Positions 32,976-43,379 of a stretch of DNA of 64,000 bases are shown here, one piece after another. This DNA comes from Pseudoxanthomonas indica. GTDB lineage: Bacteria > Pseudomonadota > Gammaproteobacteria > Xanthomonadales > Xanthomonadaceae. The translations under genes and the position numbers were made by a program. Location of the stretch: NCBI RefSeq assembly GCF_900167565.1, contig NZ_FUZV01000001.1:1550001-1614000 (forward strand), read 5' to 3'. Numbering within the stretch: the first letter of the stretch is position 1; each line of letters begins with the position of its first letter. A model generated the notes under the pieces. It searched no databases. It saw only the letters and a list, made by a program, of their open reading frames with translations, and was not told the DNA's origin.

Positions 32976-35560
32976 CTACTCGCCGCGCTGGCGAATCGGA
33001 TTGAGGTGGTCGGAGAACAGCACCGCGTTGAGCAGCAGCCGCTCGGTGCCATGCCAGTACTTGCGGTGCGCCGGGTCGTCGGCGAACACCACCACGTTGC
33101 CCTTCTCCAGCGGGGCTACCTGCAGGAAGGCGCTGCCGGCGGCGCGCTTGCGGTTTTCGTCGGAGAGGTAACCGTTGACGCGCGGCTCGGCATCGATGCG
33201 CACCACGTTGAGGTAGGCGTTGTCGCCGTTCTCGAACACCAGGCCGGTTTCCTTGTTGACCAGCAGATAGCGGCTCTGCAGGCCGAAGGCCAGCGGATGG
33301 GTCAGGTCGACGTCGGCGCTGAGGATGTTGCCGCTGACCCGGCGCAGGGCGAACACATCGCGCTGGCTGCCGAAGTCGAGCCGCTCCTTGGCCACCTCGC
33401 CACCGCCTTCGCGCAGCTTGGCCTTGGCCAGGCCTTTCTCGATGGCCCAGCGCGCGCCGCTGCCGTAAGTCACCAGCGAGCCGCCTTGCGAAATCCAGCG
33501 CTTGAGTGCGGTCACCGCGGCTTCGGGCACGTCGGCGTAGTTGCCGCCGGCCAGCACGATGCTGGTGTAACGCTCCAGCGGCGCGCTGCCCAGCTGCGCC
33601 GGTTCCAGCTTGCTCGACGGCAGGCCGAGCGCGGTATCGAAGGCATACCAGGCCGAGCCGATTTCCGGCGCCGATGCGCCCTGCCCCAGCACCAGCGCCA
33701 CCTGCGGCTTGCGGATCGCCTTGACGCTGTCGCTGCCCAGATCGATGCCGGAGCGGTTCAAGCCCGAGCCGAGCGGACGCACGCGCACGCCAGTTTCCGA
33801 GGCGAGTGCCTGCAATCGTGCGTAGAGCGCATCGCCCTTCAGCGTCTGTCCCGCAGCAGGAATCACCACCGTGCCATGCGGATGATCGGTATCGCCTGCT
33901 TCGGTGCCGGCCACGAACGGCGCAAACGCCGCGCGCAGGCGGATGTCTTCCTGCAGCAAGGCGCCGACCAGGCGGTAGGCGCCGAAGTCGCGCAGATCGA
34001 TGGTGTAGGCGTAGGCCGCAGAACCGCCTTCAATCCCGCCGCTGGCGGCCGGCGCCTGCGTGACCTGCGCACCCGCGGCGATGGCACGGCGACTCCCCGC
34101 GTACGCCACGCCGTAAGCCGGCGCGATGGCGTAGGAGGTGCCGCTGTAGAACACGTCGCCCTTCACCGGCGGAGTGAACTCGAAGATCGCGTGCGCCAGT
34201 CGGAACTGCGGCTGACGCGCCGGCACCACCCAGGCCGAACCGGGCTGGAAGCGCTTGCCATCCACCTCCACGGCTTGCGTCAGTTCGTTGACCTGGATGT
34301 GGTGGCGCAGCAGCAGCGCGAGCAGGCGGCGGCTGAGCGTGGGGTCGGCCGCATCACCGAAGACCCAGTCGCGCACCGGATACTTGTTGGCCTGTTCCAA
34401 CGCGCCGCGGAAGAACTGCTTCTGCAGGTTGAACAGATACGACTTTTCTTCCACCGCGCCACGCACCGTGGCCAGGCCCACGCTCAACTGGTTGCGGATG
34501 GTGAAGGGGAACGTCAGCAGGCCATTGACCGATTCCTGCACGCGGCCGCGTGAGCTGGCCTGCTCCACGGTCACGCCGATGGCGCCGTGGAAATCCGGGT
34601 AGGTGGAACCGTAGATGGGCGAGAAGTTGTCGAAGTTTTCGCCGGTGTAGTAGAGCGAGCCCAGTCCATCCAGCGCCTGCGCGTGGTAGCGCGCCAGCAC
34701 CTTGTTGGCCTCGTAGGAGCTCTTGGGCAGCAGCGGGCTTTCCATGCTCTTGGGCGAGGGTTCGAAGTAGTAGGTGCTGTCCTTGCCCATTTCGTGGAAG
34801 TCGATCTGCACGTTGGGATACCAGCGATGGAACTGCTCCACCTTGGGCAGGCTGTCGGCCTGCGACAGCGCCAGCCAGTCGCGATTGAGATCGGTCAGGT
34901 AATGGTTGAAGCGACCACCGGGGAACGGCTCGACATGCTCGCGGTCGGCCGGGTCGGCCGACGCCGGCGAGGAGGCCCAGGCGTTGTGCCAGTTGGCGGT
35001 GCGATCGCGGCCGTCGGGGTTCTGCGCCGGATCAATCACCACCACCGACTCGCGCAACCAGCGGCGAGTCTGTTCGCTGCGATCGGCGGCCAGGTACCAG
35101 GCGGTGAGCAGCGCGGCTTCGGCACTCGATGTCTCGGCGCCGTGCACGCTGTAGGCCAGCCACACCACCACCGGTGCGCCACTGGCGGCGCTGTCCGGGC
35201 TGGCGGGATTGGCCAGCGTGGCATGGGCCTGGCGCAGCGCTTCCAGCCGGCCCTGGTTGCCGGGTCGGTGATGGTCACCAGCAGCAGCGGGCGACCTTCA
35301 TAGGTCTTGCCGATTTGTTCGAGCTTGACGCGACCGGAGGTGCGCGCCAGTTCCTTGAAGTAGGCGACCAGCTCATCGTGGCGGGTGTAGCGGCTGCCAA
35401 TCGGATAGCCAAGGAACTGCTCGGGCGTGGGCACGGCCGGGTCGGCATCGACCTGCGTGTTGGGGAAGAAGTACGCGGTCTGCGCCAATGCATCGGCGGG
35501 TGTGGCGACGAACGTCCAGGCCAGCAGGGCCAGCAACAGGGAAGGCAAGGTACGGGGCAT
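32976..35560 (-). pseudogene. M14 family metallocarboxypeptidase gene with a single-base frameshift
   Basis: The start at 35560 (MPRTLPSLLLALLAWTFVAT) has a GGAG site and a signal peptide ending near ADALAQ. The first frame runs through YFFPNTQVDADPAVPTPEQF and RPLLLVTITDP, then loses the family sequence at about 35260. The second frame continues with LEALRQAHATLANPASPD, VVVWLAYSVHGAETSSAEAA (zinc ligands HGAE), QIDFHEMGKD (third ligand His) and GVTVEQASSRG (catalytic Glu), to the stop at 32976. Adding one C to the GCC at 35259-35261 restores DPGNQGRLEAL. So either the assembly lost a base in a C run or the gene is truly broken; the short product would lack the active site. It sits downstream of a TonB receptor, which suggests peptide use. 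Total intact length about 860 residues. Confidence 0.85.
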
Positions 35561-35576
35561 CAGCAACTCCATCAAG

Positions 35577-35604
35577 CCGCACCCGGCCTGGCGACCGGGT
35601 GCGG
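35577..35604. repeat. Hairpin between TonB receptor and M14 gene
   Basis: A perfect 10-bp stem, CCGCACCCGG (35577-35586) and CCGGGTGCGG (35595-35604), with an 8-base loop. On the minus strand the T-run lies before rather than after the hairpin, so it is not a standard terminator of the receptor gene. It may partly uncouple the two genes or stabilise the mRNA end. Confidence 0.5.
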
Positions 35605-35640
35605 AAAAACACGGGAAAGGCGATCGCGTCGAAGCAGGCG

Positions 35641-38262
35641 TCAGAACGTGTAGTCGAAGCCGACCGAGAAGTAGCGTCCGCGCAGGTCGTACTGCGAGAA
35701 GTCATACGGCGCGCGGATGCCCGGGAACGAGGCGTCGTAGGGCGGCTCTTCGTTGGTCAGGTTCTGCACCTTGGCGAACAGGGTCAGCTTGTCGATGCCG
35801 CTCCAGGCGAAATACAGATCGAGCTGGTCGTAGTTATCCACGCGGGTCTGCGCGGTGCTGCGCGTCTGCGCATAGCCGCCGGTGTGGTACCAGGTGAGCG
35901 CAGTGGTGAAGTCGCCGAGGATCCAGTCTGCGGTGGTGGCGGCCTTGTTGCGCGGCAGGGTGAAGCTGATGTTGCTGCCGGCGTAGTCGACCAGCGGCCC
36001 GCCCACGGTGTTCTGCCGGCGGTATTCCAGCACGTGCGTGTAGACGCTGGAGAGGCCGAAGTCACCGGCGGAGTCGGTGCGCCAGCGCTGGCGCAGTTCC
36101 ACGTCGATGCCGGACGTCTTCAACTCGGTGAGGTTCTGGTAACGGTTGTAGACCGCCAGCAGCTTGCCGCGCGAGTCGCGGATGACATCGGCCGGATTGT
36201 TCTGCTGCACGATGGTGGCGCTGTTGCCGGTGCCGATCAGGTTGTCCAGTTCAATCCGGTACCAGTCCACGCTCAGGCTGGTGTCGGCCCAGGGCGAGAG
36301 CACGAAGCCGGCGTTGTAGCTGTGCGTGCGCTCGGGTTCCAGGTTGGTGTTGCCGACGGTGAAGAAGGTCGGGTTCTGCCGCGAGCCCGGCACGTCGGGA
36401 TCGTGCGGATCCACCACCGAGCCGTAGGAGATGCTGGTGCTGTCGGCATTCTCCGACAGCGACGGCGCGCGGAAGCCGCGCGAGGCGGCCGCGCGCAGCA
36501 GCAGCGCGTCGAACGGCTGCCAGCGCAGGCTGAGCTTGGGCGAGAACGCATTGCCGAAGTCGCTGTAGTGATCACCGCGTCCGGCCACCTGCACTTCGAA
36601 GGTGGACGTCACCGGCAGGTTGAACTCGGCATACACCGCAGCGACGTCGCGGCTGCCATCCACCGCGGCAATCGCCGGACGGATCTGCAGGCCGGCATCG
36701 ATCTGCCAGGGATTGCGCGAGACCAGTTCTTCGCGCCGCCATTCCACGCCGGCAGCGAAGCCCACGCGACCGGCCGGCAGTTCGAACAGCTGGCCGATGA
36801 TCTTGGCGTCGGCACCGGTGAGCTTGGAGTCGGCGGTGCGATCGGTGCTCAGGGCGATGGAATCGATCACCGACTGCGGCGTGGCGGCGGGGTTGTGCAG
36901 GTTGTAGGTGCCGTTGTTGAGCGCGTCGTACAGGCCCCAGCGATTGGCGAAACCGCCGGCGACGTTCTCGGTTTCCTTGCTGCGTGCGGCGAAGGCGGTG
37001 GTTTCCCAGTCCCACTCGCCCCAGCGGCCGCGCAGGCCACCGAGCACGCGATAGGCGTCGGAGCGGTTGGTCTTGATCGAGGCGCCGAGGTTGAAGAACG
37101 TGTACTCGATCGGCGTGGCCACGCCATAGGGGTTGTAGGGATTGTTGGCGGGCAGGAGCGCCGGCACCGGCTCGGCCAGTCCGGTCTCGGCGTTGAGCGC
37201 AAAGCGGCCGCTCTCCAGGGTGAAGTACGGGCTGGAACCGAACCACGAGGTGCCGCGGATGTAGCTGTACAAGGCTTCGCCGAAGGCCTCGACGTTTTCG
37301 TTGATGCGCAGGGTGCCGTTGAGGTAGCCCTGCAGGCGCTCGGTGGCCGGAATCAGGGTGGTGTAGTCGGCCTGGTTGAACGCGCAGGTGTCGCCGGCCA
37401 GGCCGTCGATGGGCGCGCTGGCGGTCAGCACGGTGCCGGTGGGGCAATTGCCATTGGCATCGAGCAGCGGCACCGACACGCCGTCGACCAGGAAGCGCGC
37501 GCCCTTGGCCGACCAGCCGTTCCAGCGGCCACCGGGGCCGGTGTAGATGCCGGACCTGGTCAGATCGCGCTCGCTCTGGTCGAGGCGATCACGGTCGTAG
37601 TAGTCGACGCTGTAGAGGACGTTGTAGCCGTCGCTGTCGAAATCGCCGAAGCCGCCGACGATCTTGGCCTGGCGCTCATCCAGCCCGCCTTCGTCGGAGA
37701 TGCCGATGCGGCCGCCGATTTCCAGGCCTTCGAAATTCTGCCGGGTGATGATGTTGACCACGCCGGCCACGGCGTCGGAGCCGTACACCGCCGAGGCGCC
37801 GTCCTTCAGCACTTCGATCCGCTCCACCGCCACCAATGGCAGCGCATTGAGGTTGACGAACGTATCGGACAGACCGCCGGCCGGGAAACCGTAGTTGGCC
37901 AGGCGGCGACCATTGAGCAGCACCAGGGTGTTCTTCTGCGACAGGCCACGCAGGCCGATGCCGGCCGAGCCCGAGGCCCACCCGCTGTTGCTGGTTTCGT
38001 TGGCGGCGTTGCCGGTGTTGGCCGAGATGGAACGCAGCAGGTCGGCGACGGTGGCCTTGCCGGAGGTTTCGATCTGCTCGCGGCTGATCACCTGCACCGG
38101 GTTGGGGCCTTCGGCATCGGCGCGGCCAATGTTGGAGCCGGTGACCACGACGGTGGAGAGCGTCTTGCTGTTGGAAGCCGGTGCTTCGTCTGCGCGGGCC
38201 AGGTGTGGAGCGAACAACAACGCCGTCGCGATGGCGGCAGTCAAAGGAACAACGCAGGGCAT
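35641..38262 (-). CDS. TonB-dependent receptor
   Basis: An 873-residue receptor from the ATG at 38262 (MPCVVPLTAAIATALLFAPH); an in-frame ATG at 38307 adds 15 residues and cannot be excluded. The signal peptide ends near ARADE. A TonB box-like STVVVTGSNI precedes the plug (IETSGKATVADLLRSISANT, LRGLSQKNTLVLLNGRRLAN, VERIEVLKDGASAVYGSDAV, AGVVNIITRQNFEG). The barrel ends in YFSVGFDYTF. The next gene downstream is an M14 carboxypeptidase, so uptake of peptides or peptide-linked ligands is plausible. The plug pattern is the common Proteobacterial TonB-receptor type with the NGRRL and GSDAVAGV boxes. Confidence 0.93.
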   Translation of the reverse strand: MPCVVPLTAAIATALLFAPHLARADEAPASNSKTLSTVVVTGSNIGRADAEGPNPVQVISREQIETSGKATVADLLRSISANTGNAANETSNSGWASGSAGIGLRGLSQKNTLVLLNGRRLANYGFPAGGLSDTFVNLNALPLVAVERIEVLKDGASAVYGSDAVAGVVNIITRQNFEGLEIGGRIGISDEGGLDERQAKIVGGFGDFDSDGYNVLYSVDYYDRDRLDQSERDLTRSGIYTGPGGRWNGWSAKGARFLVDGVSVPLLDANGNCPTGTVLTASAPIDGLAGDTCAFNQADYTTLIPATERLQGYLNGTLRINENVEAFGEALYSYIRGTSWFGSSPYFTLESGRFALNAETGLAEPVPALLPANNPYNPYGVATPIEYTFFNLGASIKTNRSDAYRVLGGLRGRWGEWDWETTAFAARSKETENVAGGFANRWGLYDALNNGTYNLHNPAATPQSVIDSIALSTDRTADSKLTGADAKIIGQLFELPAGRVGFAAGVEWRREELVSRNPWQIDAGLQIRPAIAAVDGSRDVAAVYAEFNLPVTSTFEVQVAGRGDHYSDFGNAFSPKLSLRWQPFDALLLRAAASRGFRAPSLSENADSTSISYGSVVDPHDPDVPGSRQNPTFFTVGNTNLEPERTHSYNAGFVLSPWADTSLSVDWYRIELDNLIGTGNSATIVQQNNPADVIRDSRGKLLAVYNRYQNLTELKTSGIDVELRQRWRTDSAGDFGLSSVYTHVLEYRRQNTVGGPLVDYAGSNISFTLPRNKAATTADWILGDFTTALTWYHTGGYAQTRSTAQTRVDNYDQLDLYFAWSGIDKLTLFAKVQNLTNEEPPYDASFPGIRAPYDFSQYDLRGRYFSVGFDYTF

Positions 38263-38500
38263 CAGGAATCCGGGGTGACGTGGTGGCCCTTCAGTGAGCC
38301 ATCGCATCCCTATTAAGCGAAATGAAGATTCTTTATCCGCTTATGCACTATCGGCGGAATAGATGGGCGCGGCCGCGCGCAAGCGGGCCGCGCCTGCCAC
38401 GGCTTCGTCGGTACTTTTACTGGGCGTGCCGGCGGTTTTTTCGGATGTGCGGGTAGGGGCTGGGTGGACACAATCGAGGCCTTCCCGCAGAGACACGCTG

Positions 38501-39985
38501 ATGCCTACTCCCAGCACGCCCTACGCCGCGCGCGCGTTCAACCCTGCGCATCCGCTGTTGCCCAACGGCGCCGGTGCGCCGGCGCAACTGGCCAACGAGC
38601 GCTACGTGGAATCGCTGGCGCGGCTGGTCTACTACTGGGGCTATCCGGCCGTGGATGGCTTTGGCCGCACCAGTGCCTGGGAACTGATGAAGGACGGACC
38701 CGGCGCGACCATGGGCCTGTTCCCGGGTGCGCCCAAGAACACCATGGGGTATCTGGACGATTACATGTCGCCCGCGCAACGCAAGGTGGTCACCCCCAAC
38801 AACGACACCATCTATGGCGTGTGCTTTGCGGATCTGACCCACGAACCGCTGGTGATCCAGACACCGGAGTCCGTTCCCGCCCACCATTACTGGACCATCC
38901 AGATCACCGATGTGTTCACGACCGTGCTGCGCCAGCTGGGTTCGGCGTCGGCGACGCCGGGCGGCAAGTTCCTGCTCGCAGGTCCGGACTGGCATGGCGA
39001 AGTGCCCACTGGATATGTCGACGTGATCCGCTCCCCCACGAATGTGGCCGGCATCTTTGGACGCAGCTTCACCGCCCACACCCCCGAATCCAAGCAGCAA
39101 GCCCGCGCCGTACTGAACCAGATCGGCGTGGTGCCGCTGAGCAAGGACCAGCCACACCGGTGGACCTTCGATTGCGAAGCCAGTGCACGCAACAAGGTGT
39201 ACCCCAAAGGCGTCACGCCGGAGATGGTCGCGGCCGACCCGGACATGCTGCGCGTCCGGCCGGTGAACGCCGTGACCTTCTGGGACGATCTGCAGAAGGC
39301 GCTGGACTTCAACCCGCAGGTGAGCGCGGACGACGCGGCGATGGCCGACCAGGCGCGCACGCTGCTGGCGCTGCGCCAGTCCAGCGACGCATGGAAGGCG
39401 TTGCTCGACCGCACGGCTTTGAGCGCCGATGCGGAACTGCACGAGGGAGCGCGCTTCCACCAGACCGGCGTCGACGCGGGCAACGGCTGGCAGAAGCAGG
39501 AGAACGGCGGGCTGTGGGGCACGGACTGGTTCGGGCGCGCGCAGGCGGCCGTGATCTACATCTACGTCAACGATTTTCACGAGGCGGTGTACTTCATCCG
39601 CGGCACGGATTCAAAAGCCAACCTGTTGCAGGGTCGCTATCACTACACGCTGACCTTTGCCAAGGGCGCGCTGCCGCCGGTGGATCGTGAGCGCGGCGGC
39701 TTCTGGTCGCTGACGATGTATGACCGCGACTATTACATGCTGTCCAAGCCGGAGAACGGACGCACCAACATCGGCACCGTCTCGCTGGAGGCCAACGAGC
39801 TGAAGTTTGCCGCCGATGGTTCACTGACCCTGCATCTGTCGCATGCGCCGCCGCCCGGCGAGGACGCCCTGGCCAACTGGCTGCAGGCGCCGGATGATCA
39901 GTTCGCGCTGATTGTGCGCGCCTACGTGCCAGATGCCAGCCTTCTTGACGGCAGCCATGTGTTGCCGGAGGTGGTGCGCGCCTGA
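38501..39985 (+). CDS. DUF1254 / DUF1214 domain protein
   Basis: A 494-residue protein from the ATG at 38501 (MPTPSTPYAARAFNPAHPLL). The DUF1254 region covers about residues 45-165 (VVTPNNDTIYGVCFADLTHE and YWTIQITDVFTTVLRQLGSA), and the DUF1214 region covers about 375-480 (HYTLTFAKGALPPVDRERGG, FWSLTMYDRDYYML, LTLHLSHAPPPGED). These two domains occur together in many bacterial proteins of unknown function, usually exported; here no signal peptide follows from this start. It stands between the TonB receptor and small genes with no obvious operon. Confidence 0.87.
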   Translation: MPTPSTPYAARAFNPAHPLLPNGAGAPAQLANERYVESLARLVYYWGYPAVDGFGRTSAWELMKDGPGATMGLFPGAPKNTMGYLDDYMSPAQRKVVTPNNDTIYGVCFADLTHEPLVIQTPESVPAHHYWTIQITDVFTTVLRQLGSASATPGGKFLLAGPDWHGEVPTGYVDVIRSPTNVAGIFGRSFTAHTPESKQQARAVLNQIGVVPLSKDQPHRWTFDCEASARNKVYPKGVTPEMVAADPDMLRVRPVNAVTFWDDLQKALDFNPQVSADDAAMADQARTLLALRQSSDAWKALLDRTALSADAELHEGARFHQTGVDAGNGWQKQENGGLWGTDWFGRAQAAVIYIYVNDFHEAVYFIRGTDSKANLLQGRYHYTLTFAKGALPPVDRERGGFWSLTMYDRDYYMLSKPENGRTNIGTVSLEANELKFAADGSLTLHLSHAPPPGEDALANWLQAPDDQFALIVRAYVPDASLLDGSHVLPEVVRA

Positions 39986-40021
39986 GCCCGCCTCGGCTCC
40001 GACCCGCCGTCGCCGGCGCAA

Positions 40022-40429
40022 TCAGTCGTACGAAGCGCTGCTGACCGTGGCCGCAAACGTGACGCCGGCAGGCACCTTGCTGGTCAGCACATCCGGGCAC
40101 GTCACCTGGAAACTGCGGCTGCCCTTCGGCAACACCGAACCCGAGTGGACTTGCTGGCAGCGGACCAGCAGCGTGTCCTTGTCACGTACATCCAGATCCA
40201 CGAACACCGACCGGTAGTGGCGTGCCGACGTACTGGTAATGCGGCCGACAACCGTCAGGTGCTCGCTGACCGGCGAGGCCTTGAGTTGGTCGATCTCGAG
40301 GTCGGTCGGAAACTCGACAAAGCCGCGCTTGTCCTCACCCAGCCCCAGCGCCATGGCCGCCGCATAACCGCCGGCCACCAGCGCCGCGCCGGAGAGGAAC
40401 CAGATTACGAGTCGTTTGATGATGTCCAT
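40022..40429 (-). CDS. Small membrane-anchored hypothetical protein
   Basis: A 135-residue protein (MDIIKRLVIWFLSGAALVAG) with one N-terminal transmembrane or signal segment at about residues 6-28, then a soluble domain with LTVVGRITSTSARHYRSVFV and LDVRDKDTLLVRCQQVHSGS, which looks like a small beta-rich domain of the kind seen in FxLYD-type proteins (a weak resemblance). It is convergent with the DUF1254 gene. No function can be assigned. Confidence 0.65.
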   Translation of the reverse strand: MDIIKRLVIWFLSGAALVAGGYAAAMALGLGEDKRGFVEFPTDLEIDQLKASPVSEHLTVVGRITSTSARHYRSVFVDLDVRDKDTLLVRCQQVHSGSVLPKGSRSFQVTCPDVLTSKVPAGVTFAATVSSASYD

Positions 40430-40496
40430 GCATCCCCTTCCCTGGCGTGTGGGCCTCTATTCCCGGTACAGCTTAAGCCCTGTGGGTAGGGGCCAC

Positions 40497-41051
40497 CTAT
40501 CCTTTCGGCACGTACCGCGAGGCCACCGCGCCGGACGGGAATTCCACCTTGTCCACCAGCTTCAGGTCGATCTTCTGCGGCAAACCCGCGAGCAGGGTCG
40601 GCCCATGGCCTGCCACCCGGGGATGGACGACGAACTCGTACTCATCGATCAGGCCCAGCGCCGCCAGCGCCAGCGGCAGCTGCACGCCGCCGACCATCAC
40701 GCCCTTGCCCGGCTGCGACTTCAAGCGCTGTACCGCCTGCGCCAGATCGCCGCGCAGCAGCTCGGCGTTCCAGTCCACGCGTTCGAGTGTCGAAGACACC
40801 ACGTACTTCTTCGCCGCGTCGATCGTCCGCGCGAATGGCAGCATCCACTCGGGCATGCCCGCCAGCATCCCGGGCGGCCGGAAGGCCACTTCCATCATTT
40901 CGTAGGTGGTGCGGCCAAACAGCAATGCGTCGGCACGATTGAGGTTGTGCTCGGCGTGGCGGTGCAGGGCCGGATCCGGATCGCAGGAGCGATGATCGAC
41001 GCAGCCGTCGAGGGTGACGTTGATGGTGTAGCGCAGGGGTCGCAGGGGCAT
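40497..41051 (-). CDS. Dihydrofolate reductase family protein
   Basis: A 184-residue member of the RibD_C/DHFR-like fold, starting MPLRPLRYTINVTLDGCVDH. Conserved pieces are ADALLFGRTTYEMMEVAF, KYVVSSTLERVDWNAELL and GVMVGGVQLPLALAALGLID, followed by EYEFVVHPRVAGHGPTLL. The usual biochemical role of stand-alone members is unclear. It is divergent from the CocE-type hydrolase gene with 70 bases between. Confidence 0.9.
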   Translation of the reverse strand: MPLRPLRYTINVTLDGCVDHRSCDPDPALHRHAEHNLNRADALLFGRTTYEMMEVAFRPPGMLAGMPEWMLPFARTIDAAKKYVVSSTLERVDWNAELLRGDLAQAVQRLKSQPGKGVMVGGVQLPLALAALGLIDEYEFVVHPRVAGHGPTLLAGLPQKIDLKLVDKVEFPSGAVASRYVPKG

Positions 41052-41121
41052 GGCCTAGTCCTGGAAATCGACAATCCGATGCTAGCATCCGCGCACCCCG
41101 GTCCCGGCTTGGCGCTCACGC

Positions 41122-43359
41122 ATGAAGGTTCTCCTGGCATGGCTGTTGTTCGCGCTCTCCCTGTGTCCGCTGGCCCGTGCCGTGGAGGTGCCACTGCCGC
41201 CGGGCCTGCAGGCGAGCATGCTGGACCAGGCCATGCCCGCAGTGGCGCGCGCCACCCTGGCCAGCTATCGCGATGAGGACCCGCAGCGCTACCTGGGCAC
41301 GCGGTTCCGCCTGCAGCTGGCGGCCGGGCAATACAACGAGGCGATGGCGAGCATCCGCGCCCTGCGCGCCCTGCGCAACGACCCGCCCGGGCAACCGCCG
41401 TTGTACCTGCAGTACGAGATCCATGCGCAGGCCAAGGCCTTGCAGGGCGCACGCGGGCTGGCGTACGCACCGGCATGGCGGATGGCGTTCGAACAGGCGT
41501 TCGCGCCACTGGATGACAAGGTGGCGCTGCAGGCGGAGTTCGCCTTCGGCGGTTACCTGCCGCGCATGCGCGGCGAGTTGGACGCGGCGCTGGCCAAGGT
41601 GGCGGGCCGCAGGCAGTTGCCGTTGCCTGAAGCCATCGATCTGATCCGCGCCTGGCAGGTGCATGCGGCCTATCAGCAGTTCCAACCCCTGTTTGCCGCA
41701 GGGCTGGCCGACGATGACGCACGCCGTTACGCGATTGATCGCGACGCATGGGTGCGTACCGCCGATGGTGCGGATATCGCGGTGCTGGTGGTGCGTCCGG
41801 CACGGGCCGCACCGCTGCCGGCCCTGCTGACCTTCACCATCTACGCCAACGACGACTGGGCCTGGGCCGATGCGAAGAAGGCCGCCGCCTACGGTTATGC
41901 GGGCGTGGTGGCCTACACGCGCGGCAAGGGCCGCAGCCAGGCTGCCATCGTGCCACTGGAACACGATGGCGCCGACGCCGCCGCGGTGATCGACTGGATC
42001 GCCGCGCACTCCTGGAACGACGGCCGCGTGGGCATGTACGGCGGCAGTTACAGCGGCTACACGGCCTGGGCCGCGAGCAAGCATCGTCCCGCCGCGCTCA
42101 AGGCCATCGCCGCATCGGCGACCATGGCGCCGGGCATCGACGTGCCGATGGAAGGCGCTGTCTTCCTCAACTTCATGGTCCCATGGCCGCTGTACGTCGC
42201 CAGCAACCGCACACTGGACGACGCGCGCTATGGCGACAGCGCACGCTGGGCCGCGCTCAATGAGAGGTGGTATGCCAGCGGCCGCGCCTACCGCGATCTG
42301 CCGATGCTGGATGGCAGCGCCAATCCGCTGTTCGCCCGTTGGCTGCAGCATCCGGCCTATGACAGTTACTGGCAGGCGATGACGCCGCAGGCAGAAGACT
42401 TCGCTGCGTTCGACATTCCGGTATTCGCCACCACTGGCTACTTCGATGGCGCACAGATCGGCGCCCTGCATTATTTCCGTGAACACCTGCGGCAGCGTCC
42501 GCAGGCCGATCACACCCTGCTGATTGGGCCTTACGAACACTTCACCCTGCAGACTGGCGTGCCGCCGACGATTCAGGGCTATGCGCCTGACCCCAGCGCG
42601 CGCATTGACCTGCAAGCGCTGCGCTTGGCCTGGTTCGATCATGTGCTGAAAGGCGCAGCGAAACCCGATCTGCTGGCCGACCGGATCAACTGGCAGGTGA
42701 TGGGCGCGGACCAGTGGCGACACGCGCCCACGCTGGAAGCGATGGCCACGCGTACGCAGACACTGTGCTTGCTGCCCGGCGGCGCGGACGGGGTCCATCG
42801 GCTGGCGCCGCGCGCGCAGCCGGACGCCGTGGTCACGCAGCGCGTGGACTTCACCGATCGCAGTGATGCCGCATGGACGCCACCGACCAACGTGGTGAAT
42901 CGTTCGCTGGATCCGCATGCGGGGCTGGTGTTCGTCAGCGATGCGATGACACAGGACGCCGAACTGGCCGGCCCGTTCCAGGGCGTGCTGGACTTCAGCA
43001 CCAACAAACGCGATGTGGACGTGGTGCTGGCCGTGTATGAACTCAATGCCGAAGGCGAGTATCTGGATCTGGGCTGGTGGCTGCAGCGCGCCAGCTACAA
43101 CGCCGATCGTCGGCAGCGCCAGCTGCTCCCGGCCAACGCGCCGCACCGGCTCGTGGTCAAGGACTCCCGCGTGCTTGGCCGCAAGTTGAGTGCAGGCAGC
43201 CGGCTGGTGGTGACGCTGGGGGTGATCAAGCAGCCGGATCGGCAGCTCAACCTGGGCAGCGGCAAGGAGCCCGCGGACGAGACCCTCGCCGATGCCGGCG
43301 AGCCGATGGAGATCCTCTGGCGCGGCAGCAGCTGTCTGGAATTTGGCCTGCGCGAGTGA
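41122..43359 (+). CDS. Exported CocE/NonD-type alpha/beta hydrolase (X-Pro dipeptidyl-peptidase S15-like)
   Basis: A 745-residue protein with a signal peptide (MKVLLAWLLFALSLCPLARA). Residues about 30-210 are a helical N-terminal region. From about 215 the S15/CocE hydrolase module shows RTADGADIAVLVVRPA, IYANDDWAWADAKKAAAYGY and the nucleophile elbow GRVGMYGGSYSGYTAW with Ser309; the acid and His are likely in the FATTGYFDGAQIGAL and LLIGPYEHFTLQ stretches. The C-terminal jelly-roll (DAELAGPFQGVLDFSTNKRD, DVVLAVYELNAEGEYL) is typical for this family. It probably cleaves acyl esters or N-terminal dipeptides in the periplasm. A short TAGCGG/CCGCTA dyad lies between its stop and that of the convergent LysR gene. 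Confidence 0.88.
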   Translation: MKVLLAWLLFALSLCPLARAVEVPLPPGLQASMLDQAMPAVARATLASYRDEDPQRYLGTRFRLQLAAGQYNEAMASIRALRALRNDPPGQPPLYLQYEIHAQAKALQGARGLAYAPAWRMAFEQAFAPLDDKVALQAEFAFGGYLPRMRGELDAALAKVAGRRQLPLPEAIDLIRAWQVHAAYQQFQPLFAAGLADDDARRYAIDRDAWVRTADGADIAVLVVRPARAAPLPALLTFTIYANDDWAWADAKKAAAYGYAGVVAYTRGKGRSQAAIVPLEHDGADAAAVIDWIAAHSWNDGRVGMYGGSYSGYTAWAASKHRPAALKAIAASATMAPGIDVPMEGAVFLNFMVPWPLYVASNRTLDDARYGDSARWAALNERWYASGRAYRDLPMLDGSANPLFARWLQHPAYDSYWQAMTPQAEDFAAFDIPVFATTGYFDGAQIGALHYFREHLRQRPQADHTLLIGPYEHFTLQTGVPPTIQGYAPDPSARIDLQALRLAWFDHVLKGAAKPDLLADRINWQVMGADQWRHAPTLEAMATRTQTLCLLPGGADGVHRLAPRAQPDAVVTQRVDFTDRSDAAWTPPTNVVNRSLDPHAGLVFVSDAMTQDAELAGPFQGVLDFSTNKRDVDVVLAVYELNAEGEYLDLGWWLQRASYNADRRQRQLLPANAPHRLVVKDSRVLGRKLSAGSRLVVTLGVIKQPDRQLNLGSGKEPADETLADAGEPMEILWRGSSCLEFGLRE

Positions 43360-43379
43360 GCGTTAGCGGGGCAGCACCG

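Noticed and set aside
32880..34553. A long plus-strand open frame opposite the M14 gene
   Set aside because: No domain; the minus-strand gene has the M14 zinc motifs and signal peptide.
35488..38316. A long plus-strand open frame opposite the second TonB receptor
   Set aside because: Shadow frame of a high-GC gene; the receptor on the minus strand is certain.
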